64,000 bases of DNA. Source: Acholoe squamosa. Taxonomy: Eukaryota > Annelida > Polychaeta > Phyllodocida > Polynoidae. Position numbers and translations under genes: made by a program. Where the stretch lies: contig OX439037.1 of NCBI GenBank assembly GCA_949317995.1, positions 53,416,080-53,480,079 of the forward strand, in the 5' to 3' direction. Shown here piece after piece: positions 48,327 to 59,817 of this stretch. Positions within the stretch are counted from its first letter, which is position 1. Every line of letters starts with the position of its first letter. The notes under the pieces were generated by a model. It searched no databases. It saw only the letters and a list, made by a program, of their open reading frames with translations, and had not been told where the DNA came from.

Positions 48327-50314
48327 TATTGTAGGTTCCTAGTTGACGTTAAGTGGATTCGAATGTCACATATTTACTTAATATAGGTAAATCTAGCCTT
48401 TATTAGTGGCTGTATGAGGACTGATATTCAGTCAAAGGTAAATCATGTACTGCAGTGGCCCTATTTAAGTGCCAGTCTCAAATAGGTAATAGGAATACAG
48501 TTCTATTGAAATTGAAAATGTGCCCTGTTAACTGCACTCGAGCGCTTATACTGGCCACTATAAGATATTCCTTCCAGGTAAGGTGATTTGAACACAAATC
48601 TAGGTAGATTCAAAACCTATACCTAACTTCCGATGATTGATAGAGAATATTTTGTCATGTAATGTGATACTTCATGAATGCCATCCATATCTAAGCATTA
48701 TGTATTTAATAAACTGCTTGTTGTAACGAGGCAGTCTCTAAGTGTTTGCCTTTTCATCTGGCCTGCTTTATGTAAAATGATCGATGTCAATTTTTAAATC
48801 ACAATCGATGCAAATATTTTCTACATGTTGTTTGCTATCTCAAGGTATTCTCTTTTTAAATTTGTATTTTCTTCGCCGCTAGAATACTAAGTCTTTGTGA
48901 TTCTCCAAGCAATGCGTTTCATGTCGATTGCACAATGTATAATTCCCTCTATGATGTGTGTAGAATAGAACAACAGTAGAAGGCAGTTAGTTTTGACACA
49001 CATAAGGCGTGTTGGTCGTGTCCACACGATTTTTACTCTAAATCACGAATGGTAGTCCAGGGTTGAATTTACCAATACTCTGATTATAGTACACCTGGGT
49101 AATGTATTCAGATTCAAACGGAAAAGCTGAATATTCTTTGAGGGGCGTTATAGAGGTCACCCGAGGCTGCATTATCCTTGGTATTGTTTTACTATATATA
49201 GACTACAGAATCTGTATCATACAGTGCATTTCATATAATTCCAATCGTAACTGCATATTCTTGTTAAGCACTACAGCTTTCCATTTGTTGAGTTTGATAC
49301 TGAACATCATTCCCACCTCGCTCTATTATTCATATCATGTTATATTTATGTGCAATACATGAGACATTTTCTGAGTTTATTGTGTCCTCAATATTTCAAA
49401 TTTCAAATGGGTAGTATGGGATCATCATAGCCATACACAATAGATCCTTGCATACAATGTTAAACTTATACCAAAGCATTGTTTTATTGTGGCACCTCTG
49501 AGTTCCTGAAGAGAAATAATTTTTTGTTGTATGTATACACTGTATAGATAACACAATATTATTATGATATCAAGTACATACAGTGGCCCGTTGGAGTTGG
49601 TATACTTTCCCGGGTATACTTTCCAAATAGAGTTCTCCACAGTATGTGGATTGGGCATTTACATAAGGTTGGAGACTAAGGACAGGGTACTAGATCAAGA
49701 GCGAACAGGGTCGTATTTGAAAGACAACAGATACTTCTGACAAAATGCTTAGTGTGCAAATGCATCGGTGCTATTGAGACTGATTTCTTTTGCTATCTGG
49801 GGAAAATACTATTTTACTACTCTACTGTGTAGTTGATAATTTTACAAGTTCTGCTTAGAAGGGTGATAGTTTCCTCTCTACTTACAACTCAATGTTAAGG
49901 ATGTGATTGTATGGTTCAGATTTTGAAATACTGTTAGCACCTGGAGTGGCCACTTTTATATTGTTACAGAAACATATATTATTAAGATTATTATGTATAC
50001 AGTCAATGTACCCCGTATAACTACATGATATAATCCATTATGAAATAAAAACGTTTTGACAGAAACTAGTATACCATTGCTAATTACAAGTCTGTAGATT
50101 ACATAACGCAAAGGAGAAAAGGCCATAGCGCTCCCTTCACTGGTAATCTATCTATCACAGTTGGCATAGATTTTATAGTACTGCACATTAACATCACAGC
50201 AGTTTTGTCACATATTAAAAGATCTATTCCAAATGAAGACTGGCATATACCGGTACAAACATTTTTCGCCTAAGCGGCAATGATGACAATATTAAAAAAA
50301 ATATCCAACTATGT

Positions 50315-50346
<32 letters not shown>

Positions 50347-50362
50347 ACAGACACAGACACAG

Positions 50363-50444
<82 letters not shown>
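50315..50444. repeat. Compound (CA)n-(TA)n microsatellite
   Basis: About 72 bp of AC repeats with CAGA interruptions run directly into about 58 bp of alternating AT. Confidence 0.97.
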
Positions 50445-50448
<4 letters not shown>

Positions 50449-50518
50449 TTCAATATGTAAAACCATTCTGGTCCTGTGACATTCATGTGTTAATCTGTCT
50501 ATGTATGCTATAACAATG

Positions 50519-51442
50519 TCAATAATTCTGTTTAGAGTAAGCCTTCACCCCTGTGATAGAAGGCAGTAAAGTCTCAGAGTTCTCATTCTGATCATTATTC
50601 CTCAGGGTTAGTTTGGCTTGCCCCAAACGCCTTGACCCTTTGAACTTCCGCTTATTATTGGCCCATGTAACCTGTCTCCGCTGTGTGCATCGTAGCCCAC
50701 TCCCCATGTCAAACCCGGCCAGCCTATAGGCAATTCGGTCTACGGCAAGTGGATCTACCTTTGTTCTCCCTTGTGTTATTCCAACACTGTTCCTGGTGCT
50801 GTTAACCTCAGCAGTGTTAAGCTTACCACCCTGCATGCCACTCCTACCTCTCCCCATGTCCAGAAGGGAGACCGTTCTCCGCATATCAATCAACGGTAAA
50901 ATATCTGCTACTGTGACGTGTTCACTGTCTCCTCCGCTGTCGTTTGTTACAGAAACCCCATTGCCATCTTCTGCCACTGCCTCATTGGCAACATGAGGAT
51001 CAGGTAGAGCTGCCACCTCCTGCTCCAGCGCCTGCTGGGTGCCATCATTGACCGTTATATCAGGTAGACTGAAACTGCCGCTCCTCCTCCTAGCTACCAT
51101 CTCACTATTCCTTCTCCTGAACCCTGGCCTCTGCATCAGTCTGGTGTCCCACTGATTCCTGGGCTTGCCCCTCCTGTCGCCATCCAGGTACTTAACGTTC
51201 CTGAGTTCCTCCTGTAGGTTTTGCAGCGTCTGCTTCTCTGTATGCTGCCTCTGATGGCTGGACTTGATGAGGACGTAGTGCTGGGAAGTCAGCTGACCAA
51301 GGTGCTGCGTCTCTGCCTGCAGGAGACGCTTGTTCTGTTTGGACGCCGACAGGAGGTGCACACTGCCCACATATGACGTCACCTCATGGCCCCCACCAAA
51401 CCTTGTCTTGATAAACGCACCTGTACCACGCTCATGGGCCAT
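50519..51442 (-). CDS. Unknown 307-residue protein, single open frame
   Basis: An uninterrupted frame of 307 codons in otherwise stop-rich DNA. Its base composition is higher in GC than the flanks. The ATG context is good (GAGTCATGGCC, purine at -3 and G at +4). A possible splice acceptor (AAACTCAG) lies just upstream, so it may be the last exon of a longer gene. The protein is hydrophilic and lacks a signal peptide or membrane segment. Residues about 30-85 are Gln/Leu/Lys-rich and could form a coiled coil. Residues about 95-125 are Arg-rich with basic phosphosite-like strings (ARRRSGSFSLPD), then an acidic segment, then a basic C-terminal third. I recognise no family. A DIRS retrotransposon begins 219 bp upstream in the same orientation, but the protein does not resemble its products. 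Confidence 0.62.
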   Translation of the reverse strand: MAHERGTGAFIKTRFGGGHEVTSYVGSVHLLSASKQNKRLLQAETQHLGQLTSQHYVLIKSSHQRQHTEKQTLQNLQEELRNVKYLDGDRRGKPRNQWDTRLMQRPGFRRRNSEMVARRRSGSFSLPDITVNDGTQQALEQEVAALPDPHVANEAVAEDGNGVSVTNDSGGDSEHVTVADILPLIDMRRTVSLLDMGRGRSGMQGGKLNTAEVNSTRNSVGITQGRTKVDPLAVDRIAYRLAGFDMGSGLRCTQRRQVTWANNKRKFKGSRRLGQAKLTLRNNDQNENSETLLPSITGVKAYSKQNY

Positions 51443-51660
51443 GACTCTCTGAGTTTGGAAATTAAATTAAAAATGTACAACGGCACATGAAAGGAAAGGG
51501 GAATCTGATATCAGCGGGATTGTTGATTAGAGGAGTATATATATCGCCTTCGACCTATTATAAATTTGTTTACTGAAATCGATCTATTCATGTCTCGGGC
51601 TGCTTCTTTGATCCCTTTTCTTTGACCAGGAAATTCAAATGTATTAGGGGTGATTACTGT

Positions 51661-51775
51661 TAATTGAATATTAAACCTAACAATGTGTAGTTTAATATGA
51701 ATTATTTCTAAGAGTTATGGCATTAAGCCATAGGAGTAGCTATGGTATATAGCAGGACCTTGCTTGCAGGTTGTC
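51661..51775. repeat. DIRS 3'-terminal inverted repeat plus terminal extension
   Basis: 51736-51775 (GTAGCTATGGTATATAGCAG and onward) is inverted with respect to 57541-57580. The outer 75 bp (51661-51735) are unique to this end and are matched only, in complement, by the internal complementary region. This is the asymmetric terminal extension described for DIRS elements. Confidence 0.93.
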
Positions 51776-51850
51776 ATGTATTCGTCTTAGCCGTTTTTGG
51801 GTTAGATTATTCCGTGAAATAGGGCGGGTAGATAGTAAAGCAAACGGGTG

Positions 51851-51965
51851 GGCTACCCTATGGCTTAATGCCATAACTTTTAGGAATAATTCATATTAAA
51901 CTACACATTGTAAGGTTTAATGTTCAATTATTTCACAGAGTGGCATTTAAGCCAGGGGTAGCTAT
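51851..51965. repeat. DIRS internal complementary region
   Basis: 51851-51930 is the reverse complement of the 3' end 51661-51740 with a few changes. 51927-51965 is the reverse complement of the 5' end 57573-57611 with one mismatch. The two halves overlap by ATTA. It therefore spells the junction of the joined ends. In the accepted DIRS replication model this segment templates end-to-end closure of the cDNA into a circle. Confidence 0.94.
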
Positions 51966-52485
51966 TTTGTCTTGTTCGATAATCTAATTCAGGGCGGATA
52001 TCCTAATTGAAGGACCACAAGACATAGATTCATGTTTTAGGTAGACAGGTTTTATTTACACTTTGTAAATCGTCTGCTCAAGCAGAGTAGGTATACATGT
52101 TTGTATGGCTTTTGATCATAAATGCTTTATGCAATATATGTAGATCTCATGTATAGTTTTCAATCTATGTTTGTGGGACACAGTGTTGTCACTGTTGATG
52201 TCTCTCCCTCCCCCCCCCCCTTCTTCAAAAAGAGAGGTGGTCAGGGTCACCTTTGATGGTGGTCCCCCCTCTTCTTCTGTATATGTTAAGTGACGTGCAT
52301 CTGAGAAAGGTGTTAAGGTGTCCATGTTTATTTTAACATGTGTGTCTCTAGCAGTAGAGTGCATAAGTATATGTATTCTGGGATAAATATTTTGATAAGT
52401 ATTATCTCAATATATTTTTAAGACTCATGTTTGATAAGACCACCACTCTCTAGGTATTTATAGTGTGTACTGTCTGGTTGGTGGT

Positions 52486-53560
52486 TTAAGAGTCTGTTTC
52501 ATGCTTCATAATGGCAGTTATGAATTTAGTCTCATGTGAGGTGTCATCTATATCTTCCAGTAGAGGTCTGTTGTAGAACCTGGCGAATGTATTGGTTCTC
52601 GCCCATCCTGTCGAGCTGAGTATGTCATTTATTGGCACATTTAGCCTCTCCGCTGCAATTGTGGCAGCGTGTCTTGTGCTATATGCCCCAAAGTGTTCCT
52701 CAATGCCTGTGTCCTTTAGGGTCACCTTAATGTATCTTGATAAGGTGACAGAGCTGGCTGGGGTGGAAGGCATTTTTATGGTGCAAACACTCTGGGGTGT
52801 GCTCCTTTTGTGTCCTCCCTATCCAGGTAGGCCTTCAGGTGTGAGTAGACACATATACGTGTGTCTTCATGTTTGTCAAACCTGAGTAGTAGTGGGGGAG
52901 TGTGGTTGGACTTTAGTTTTGTGAAGTATTTGATCCTGATAGTATCCTCTGATAGCTTGAGGTCATTTCTTAGCAGGACATAGGCACTCTGTATCCTCTG
53001 ACCTGTTGCTAGCATGAAGAGTAATAGGGTTCTCCTTGTTAGTTTATCCAGATCTAGCTCTTTTATGTCGCTCCACTGTGCCAGTTTGAATATTACTGGT
53101 GCTGGGTCCCAAATGTATTCATAAGGTTCCTGTGGTGGGTTTAGGACTTTTGCCCCTTTTACTAGTTTTGGGGTCATTGCGTGTTCCCCTAGCGGTCTGC
53201 CTTCTATGTAGATGGCCCATGACATAAGGGACCTGGTGGTGGCTACTGATGAGTGACCCACCCCACTGTTGACGATCTCTGTTAGGAAATCTACACATTG
53301 GTGTATGGTGGGGTGGGTAACACTGACATTGTTTTTGCTAATGTGTTTTAGCCACTTCCTTGCTGCTGTTGCATAGCTTGCTATGGTAGATTTAGACCAT
53401 GAGGCCATGAGGAGTTCCCAGGATGCCTTGGATATTCCTATGTGATCACACCAGATGATTTCCAGGGAGTGCTTGTCATTCATAGGGGCGGGCATAGGAG
53501 CCTCATCCTGTTGGCCAAGGGGAAGATTTTCTTCTGGTCTCCTGGCCATTGCAGCATTAA
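52486..53560 (-). pseudogene. DIRS tyrosine recombinase, frameshifted
   Basis: The first part (53560 to 52776, within a longer open frame from 53810) holds the N-terminal core-binding region (ASWSKSTIASYATAARKWL) and the first catalytic Arg (LATGQRIQSAYVLL). A frame change near 52775 precedes the C-terminal part. That part has the second Arg in AYSTRHAATIAAE, the Trp in STGWARTNTFARF and the nucleophile Tyr in FYNR. In the family the residue three before the second Arg is normally His (H-x-x-R); here it is Tyr, from a TAT codon one change from CAT. Together with the frameshift, this copy should be inactive. Confidence 0.88.
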
Positions 53561-55354
53561 TATGTCGACCCTTAGCGTCCATCTGTCCTTGAAGATGGGC
53601 AGTCTCCTGAGGTCGGGGTACCAGGGCTGCGTCTTCCACTCCGGTACAAGTAGTAACCCTCTGGGTCTGTCTTCCTTCAGTTTCCTTAGTGCCCTGCCAA
53701 TGATACCAAAGGGTGGAAATATGAGTACAAACAAGCCTGACCAGGTTATGGAGAATGCATCGGTTGCATGTGTATTGGGGTAATGGTGTAGGCATACAAA
53801 GTGTTGGCATATTGCATTGGAAGGTGAGGCAAATAGGTCAATGTCAGGTTTTGGGAACTTTTTGAATATTTTCTCTTGGCTTTCAGGGATCAGTGTCCAT
53901 TCTCCCGCCGTGGGGAAGGCTCTTGAGGCCCTGTCTGCCTCGACATTGTCTTCTGATGGGACGTATGTGGCTTTAAATGTTATGTTCATTTCCCAGGCCA
54001 ACCTGAATACACTTTCAGTGGCTTTGTTGCACGGAAAAGATTGGCTAGAACCCCTTTTGTTGAGGCAGCTGATGGCTGTTGTGTTGTGTACGTCTTCTTT
54101 GCATGTGGTAAATACTGTAGGTTTTCTCTCAGGGTTGGTTTTATGAACCCTTTAAGGGAAATGAATTTGTCATAATTATCCTGTGTCGTTATTAAGGCCT
54201 GGTTCTTTGCAATGATGAGCTTTTTGGTCAGTACCTTTGCTCTGTCATTCCCAGGTTCTGTGGCTGCTAGGGCTACTAGAACCTGCGAGAACTTCCTTAT
54301 GGTACATATTTGTACCTGAAGGATATCCTCTGCCTGTTTTTTGTCTGGTTTCGTGAGTGTTAGTGTAGGTGAGTGCAGTGTGAAGCCCAGGTACTCAATA
54401 GTTTGCGTTGGCTCTAATACTGATTTGTCAAAGTTGATAGTGAAGCCTGCATTTTGCAGCACCCTGAGTGTGTGTATTGTGGCTGTTCTGACTTCTGCTT
54501 TTGTTTTTGCATAGATTAGTGTTTCATCTATGTAGAAGACAAGGTTTACCCTATGCTTTGTTCTCAGCTGTGCCATGAGTGTCTTCATGATTTTTGGGCC
54601 TGGGTAGTAGCCATTGGGGAGGCAGGTGAACCCATATCTATTGCCATGATGTATTAATTGTAGGAGGTCCCTGTCTCTAGTTTTACCGGTATTGAAAAGT
54701 AAGCCTGGGTTATGTCTATCCTGGTTAGGGAGCTGTCTTTTGGGACTGTATTCATAACCACTGACAGGTGGTCCATTTTGAAATGCTTGTATGATGTCTA
54801 TGCTGGTTAGGGAGCTGTCTTTTGGGACTGTATTCATAACCACTGACAGGTGGTCCATTTTGAAATGCTTGTATGATGTGTATTCATTCAAGCTTGACAA
54901 GTTTAGTATGGGCCTGTATGTTCCGTTAGATTTTTCTTTTAGGAATATGTGTGAGACGAAGGCTCTCGGTGATGGGAAGGCAGATTCTATCATGCCTTGT
55001 GATAGCAGTTTCTTAAGCTGTTCACTCATGATTCCGTCTTTCACTGGATCCAAGCACCTAGAGTCAGGTTGTCTTAGCTGTGTGGGCAGGGAGCATAGGC
55101 TTATGGGTAAGCCTTTTGTACATGTCCAGTACCCATCCTTCTAATGTGTATTGTGACCAAGTGTCCCTGCCCAGACTGCCTGCCTGAAATGTAGGACTTT
55201 TATGTGTGTAGGAGGTAGGTGGACTTACTTTTGTTTTTAGCGCCTGTTGTTGGTGCTGTCTCCGTTGCGTTGGCGTTTGTCTTGCTTCTTTTTGTGTTTT
55301 TTTTGTTATTGTTGTATTGGCCTCCGTTGGTGTGTTGTTTCCTCTTGTCTTCAT
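53480..55354 (-). pseudogene. DIRS reverse transcriptase-RNase H-methyltransferase-like region, broken
   Basis: It opens with a linker segment (FQAGSLGRDTW, EGWVLDMYKRL) in one frame ending near 55064, then continues in another frame from about 55050. RT landmarks are FVSHIFLKEKSNGTYRPILN, a motif-A aspartate (SLTSIDI), and LPNGYYPGPKI. The catalytic box reads YIDE where the family has Y-x-D-D. An 82-bp tandem duplication (54721-54884) and a compensating frame change follow motif A. A further frame change near 54050 leads into RNase H (VPSEDNVEADRASR). A DAM-methyltransferase-like region follows, with DLFASPSN, FPPFGIIGRAL and WKTQPWYPDL. Such a region is known between RNase H and recombinase in DIRS1-like elements. 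Confidence 0.9.
54721..54884. repeat. 82-bp tandem duplication inside the RT region
   Basis: 54721-54802 and 54803-54884 are nearly identical copies, each beginning CTGGTTAGGGAGCTGTC. The unit is not a multiple of three, so it shifts the frame. The frame reached after the duplication happens to agree with the downstream RT frame, because a separate one-base lesion lies just beyond. Confidence 0.96.
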
Positions 55355-56797
55355 ACTTCCCTTGGTGGTTGTTGTTTCTGGTGCTTGTTTTGGTGGTACC
55401 TGTTGTTTTGTTGTTGTTAGTGCCCTCGCTGTTGACCCCGGCCCTGTGCTGGGCCCTTGGTGGAGTTTCCCTGGTTTGTGGGCTTCCTTTTGTCTTTGGG
55501 TTTGATAAAGACTTCCTTAAAGGTGTCATGTAGCTTACTGCGTGTAGTGACTTCCTCCTTCAGGTTGTCACCCGGTAGGTATTGGAAGCCTTGGTTTATT
55601 CTCGACTTGTGTATGCTGTCCAGGTTGTCTGGTCTGGGGTATTTCTCATACAGCGTTGCTGTGTCCGTCTTCCCCAGGGGTGTCTTTTATATGTCGCTAA
55701 TCAGTGTTTTTACATTGGCCCTTACAGGGCCCGTAGTCTTATCCATGGGCTCTTCTTTAGGGATTTTTACTGCTGTTGGTGGTGAATCCAGCACCTCCCC
55801 TTCCTCCAGCTCCCCTGTGTCCATGTCCATTGTGGGCTGAGTGGGCGGGGCTGGTCTGTTGGCTGGGGCTTCGAGTTCAGCTCTGTGTGCCGCTAGGTGG
55901 CAGTTTGGCGCCTCCAGGTGAGGTGGGGCCTGGCCCTGGCATTGATGCTAGGGCGTGCTGTGGGGGCAGGTTATGGTAAGGTGTGTGGTGGTGTGTTCTG
56001 TGTCCACTTGGTATCTAGGAGGCAGGTAGTATTCCATGTCTGCCTCAGGTGATATGGGGTGTGTTGGCCTTCTTGGCCCTTCCTCCTGTACGTTGCTGTG
56101 GTGTGGGACTGGATAGCCACCTCGTCTGTGGTCGAAGGTGATATCCCAATAGCCCCAGAGTGGCATCCTTGTATAGTGGTCCCCAAAGGTAGATCACCTC
56201 AGGTGGTAGGCTACCCTGCCTCTAGGGTCATCTGGCGCTGGGGAGTCGGGTGTGTACCTGGTATACCCCGCTCTAGTGGTGGGGTTGGTGCTTTGTGAGG
56301 TGTAGGTGTCTAGGCCTCTTCCATTGTACTCCAGTGTTTTCTGCTGCAACTCCCACTTCTGTTTCGGCTGGTCTTTTGGTGGAATATCTTGGGTCAGGTT
56401 GCACTTCCTGTGGCCACCTCACCAGTGGTGCACGTTGGAAGTCTATGGGTTCCTGCAGTGGCTACAGTATGGGAATCTCCCTCCCATATTCCCTTAGGAT
56501 TTGTATGTGATCCTCCGGCCGACCTGGCCCGCTGGCACTGGGCTGCTCAGTATCTGGTTCCACCCCGTCCTCAGATATTGAGTCAAATTGTTGTGTTGGG
56601 ATGTTACCCTGAGTGTCAGCGTTAGTGCTATTGTCAGATGTAAAGCTGGATTGGGACATACATGCCCTATTTACAGCTATGATGTCCTCCAGGACGCTCT
56701 GACTAGACTCTGTAGCTTGGATATGGTCCCCCTGGGGGGTACCCTGCCCGCCAGGAATGGTGGAGTCTGAGCTTGGAGTGGTGGCTTGGTGCTCCAT
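55100..56797 (-). pseudogene. DIRS Gag-like ORF1, broken
   Basis: It starts at an ATG at 56797 with a Ser/Thr/Gln-rich, disordered N-terminus of 111 codons. It then continues in shifted frames. The conserved Gag-like block (YEKYPRPDNLD, then a basic C-terminal stretch FIKPKDKRKPTNQ) lies around 55480-55650. It is preceded by an acidic segment (GELEEGEVLDSPP) and an in-frame TAA near 55690. The last part is Asn/Lys/Thr/Gln-rich. DIRS Gag-like proteins bind the element's RNA. Confidence 0.75.
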
Positions 56798-57540
56798 TTT
56801 TGAGAAGTGATGCTGAGTGTCTTTGTGTTCACCTTTTTATACATCTTCTTCACCCCATCCATTGTTTTAATTGGATTCCTCATCCTCCAATCAAGATAAG
56901 TTCTCACATATCTGATCTGATCAGGAGGGGGAGGTGTGGGGCTTCAGGGCGGTGTGATGGGCAGTTTTATGGCCCTTCGCCCAGTATCCTCTGATCCTGG
57001 GATCAGAGGGAGGGGCTCATTTGCTCTGTTGCTCAGAGCGGCAGCTGTTGGTCACGCTTGGGTGCACACACAGTGCATGGAGGCGTTTTATGGCCTCCAG
57101 GCGCTTTGAAGCCGGTCCCCTTGGTCGTAGGGTTGTATAGGGCTAATCCCTATAGTCCAGGTGTATAACGTGGCAATTACCTCTTCTGACCACTACAGTC
57201 CCCCCCTGATCATCGGGCCCAGCCCCTACTGGCCTAGGGCTGTGTAGGTTCCGTTGGGGCTGCCTTGAATGGCCGGCCTCCTGCAAGCTTTATGCCGTGG
57301 AGGGGGAAGTGAGTGAGTAATAGATGTTTAACGCCATTTCGACAGCTAAGGTCATATTCATGGTGAGAACGACATTACACAATTTCACAGGGGAATGTGT
57401 CAGTGCCCGGGCATATGTGCACCACACACATCCCGAGGGGATAGGAAAGAGGAGAAATAGACCCTTTTAAGTGGGCTAGGGAAGCCCCGTGGAGGGGGAA
57501 GGACCCTAGCACCTACCTCCATGGCAGTCGCTGTAAGAAT
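56798..57540 (-). other. DIRS 5' leader region
   Basis: The span between the 5' terminal repeat and the Gag-like ATG is GC-richer than the flanks. It has a small palindrome GATCCTGGGATC near 56994 and no convincing coding. It would hold the element's promoter and leader. Confidence 0.5.
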
Positions 57541-57611
57541 GACAACCTGCAAGCGAGGTCCTGCTATATACCATAGCTACCCCTGGCTAAAATGCCACTC
57601 TGTGAAATAAT
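57541..57611. repeat. DIRS 5'-terminal inverted repeat
   Basis: On the + strand it reads GACAACCTGCAAGCGAGGTC onward to CACTCTGTGAAATAAT. The inner 40 bp are inverted with respect to 51736-51775. The outer 39 bp are matched, inverted, in the internal complementary region. Confidence 0.93.
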
Positions 57612-59817
57612 GATGGTGAGGTAATGTTGACGAGGAAACAAATAATTCTTACTCCTCTTTTGGCATTAATCAAACCAAAACCATCCAGTTTCAGTGATGA
57701 AGACTGCACTGCCAGGTAGGGATAAATGTACCCCCATCTGTCCCTAAATCTAAGAGTTTAAATCAATGTAAGCCTTAGAATAGTAACCGGTAGTGGGTTT
57801 TACAGATATTACTATGTACATCATGCAAACGACGCTCTGTATACACTTATAAAGGGAGCATAATCATGAATAATCATGGTGAGAATTGGTGAGGTCCAAA
57901 TCTTCGGTCTACATTCATGCAAAAGCAAAAGCCATTATATGGTCATGTCCAAATCTATGAACTCACATTGGGACAAAGAATACGTGGTATGTAAAATTAA
58001 CAACCATAGTGATATTATACCTTCAGTCTTTCATATAATCCTCTTCAGTCCTCACCAGGCACTGCAATTATATTCTCACAGCAACTGCTTCCTGTCTTCT
58101 ATTTATCAACTGAGCTACATTTAAACAGTTCAGCATACAACTGTTTTGGTATATCTGTATAACTGGTATGATTGCAGGATAAGTGCGCCTTATCATTTAT
58201 GTTTGGTGTAACGATCACCTCCCCATGTAACAAGTACAATATACTTAGTGACATAATTTATATGAGCTCCTTGAAACTCGAGATAAGCGAGTTTGACATA
58301 GCTGTGTCGTCTAGAAACACCAACTAAAGGGTATGGTTATCGATGTTTATCGATTCTCCTATTGGCTGTTTTAATTTATTCCATAAACAAAGCTATCACA
58401 TTGAGTATTGTTGCAGTATTCATATTTACGGTCACTCTATCGATCAAAAGCAAACTAATTAGAACAGCGACCACATGTTCACTTTCCATACTACAGTATA
58501 GGTATACTGGTACCTCGATACCAATACGTTGCACATTCTAATGCGTGCAAATTGACATAGGGCGGCTACACTATTAGACACACAATGGGATAGAGTAGGG
58601 AGAATATGGAGATAAGATGTCACTGGTAACAAATTCATGGTTGTATCCAGGACCATGCAGTTCAAAACTTCCTGATCAATATAGATTAGTCAAGAATCTC
58701 AGGGAAATCATTTATGGTGGTTCTACAGTCCAGTCTATAAGACCTCCCGTATTACATGGCCAATGTTTGGATGCCCCTCAAGTCACTCTTATACAAGTTA
58801 TTCACATGAATTGATATTGCCTGCAAAGAAGGTAGGAATCCGGTCTAAGATGGTTGGATTTCCTTGGTTATACAGTTCAAAATCCGGGTCGAATCGTCCA
58901 CATCATTAATCTAAGTCATGTATATAATGTATTAGAATAAACAGTGTTGGCCGTGCCTTTCTTTGAATATTACTTGTTATACTGAATGGGAAAGGCTTGG
59001 TGTTGACCCATGGGTGGACTCTGGATAAACATCTGTGCTTAGATACACCCTATACAGGACTGTAGCGGGTATAGCTTTGTCGGCAGTAGATTGATTAATA
59101 TAGGTGTATGATAGATAATATAGAGTGGCGTACCACTGTTTTTACCCTGTTTTCTAATGTTTCCTTTTGGTCTCTGTAGACCCTATGGCGAGGTGCCAGA
59201 CACAAAAAGAATTGGGCGAGCAGGTTATGTTCTTTTCTAATACTACAAAACCCGAGGCACCTTTGCTGGTCCTATTCATAAACTGCTCATATGCCTGCAT
59301 GGGGGGGCAATTAAGATGCATTTGAGACAAAGCATTTTTGCCCCCTCCACTGTAAGTCTTCGTTCAGCAATATGCGACCAGCTCCTCAGATTGCTACATG
59401 TGGTCGAAAAGGCAACATCTGTACTTAACACTCCCTCCATCATTTGTCTAACACAATGACTTACCATCCTTTATATCTATTTGATATTTGTGACATATAT
59501 TCAACATGTATGTCGGAAATAGCCTATGATAAAGGTATTCGGATCATACACATATCATGTCACTTTGTCTCAATTTTGTTATTCACGAAGTGTACGTGTA
59601 CTTATGGTCCTAATCTACTCACTTAGGTATTGCTTTTACTTTAGATAATAGAGCATGTTTTATAAGTAATGATTTTACAAGTAAAGATGGCACCCAACAA
59701 AGGACGATCGCCTCCAGTTCCATCGCTCAATCTATTGAAGTCCCTGGGATTGAAGAATAACATAACGAGTATCTATAAATGCATTACCAGAAGTACTGAT
59801 AACGTTATACATAATAC
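57612..59817. other. Intergenic, nothing recognised
   Basis: AT-rich sequence right of the DIRS element, with no supported coding frame, RNA gene or clear repeat. Confidence 0.5.

Larger units (their letters stand above)
46605..50518. other. Intergenic region with MITE and microsatellites
   Basis: Nothing coding is supported between the transporter's candidate 3' end and the 307-codon frame on the other strand. It contains AGGCCAAATCCCAC copy B and three microsatellite tracts. Confidence 0.5.
51661..57611 (-). mobile_element. DIRS-type tyrosine-recombinase retrotransposon, structurally complete
   Basis: The 5951-bp element reads right to left and contains Gag-like, reverse transcriptase, RNase H, methyltransferase-like and tyrosine recombinase regions in the order known for DIRS1-like elements. 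Its termini are inverted (51736-51775 against 57541-57580, 39 of 40 matching). An internal complementary region at 51851-51965 carries the complements of both outer ends fused together. This pins the boundaries to 51661 and 57611. No target duplication is seen, as expected for recombinase-mediated insertion of a circular intermediate. All three coding regions carry frameshifts or stops, so this copy cannot be autonomous. Confidence 0.95.

Noticed and set aside
50796-50996. + strand frame opposite the 307-codon protein
   Set aside because: Shadow of the longer - strand frame.
55219-56994. Several hydrophobic + strand frames
   Set aside because: Antisense shadows of the Asn/Lys/Gln-rich DIRS Gag-like region.
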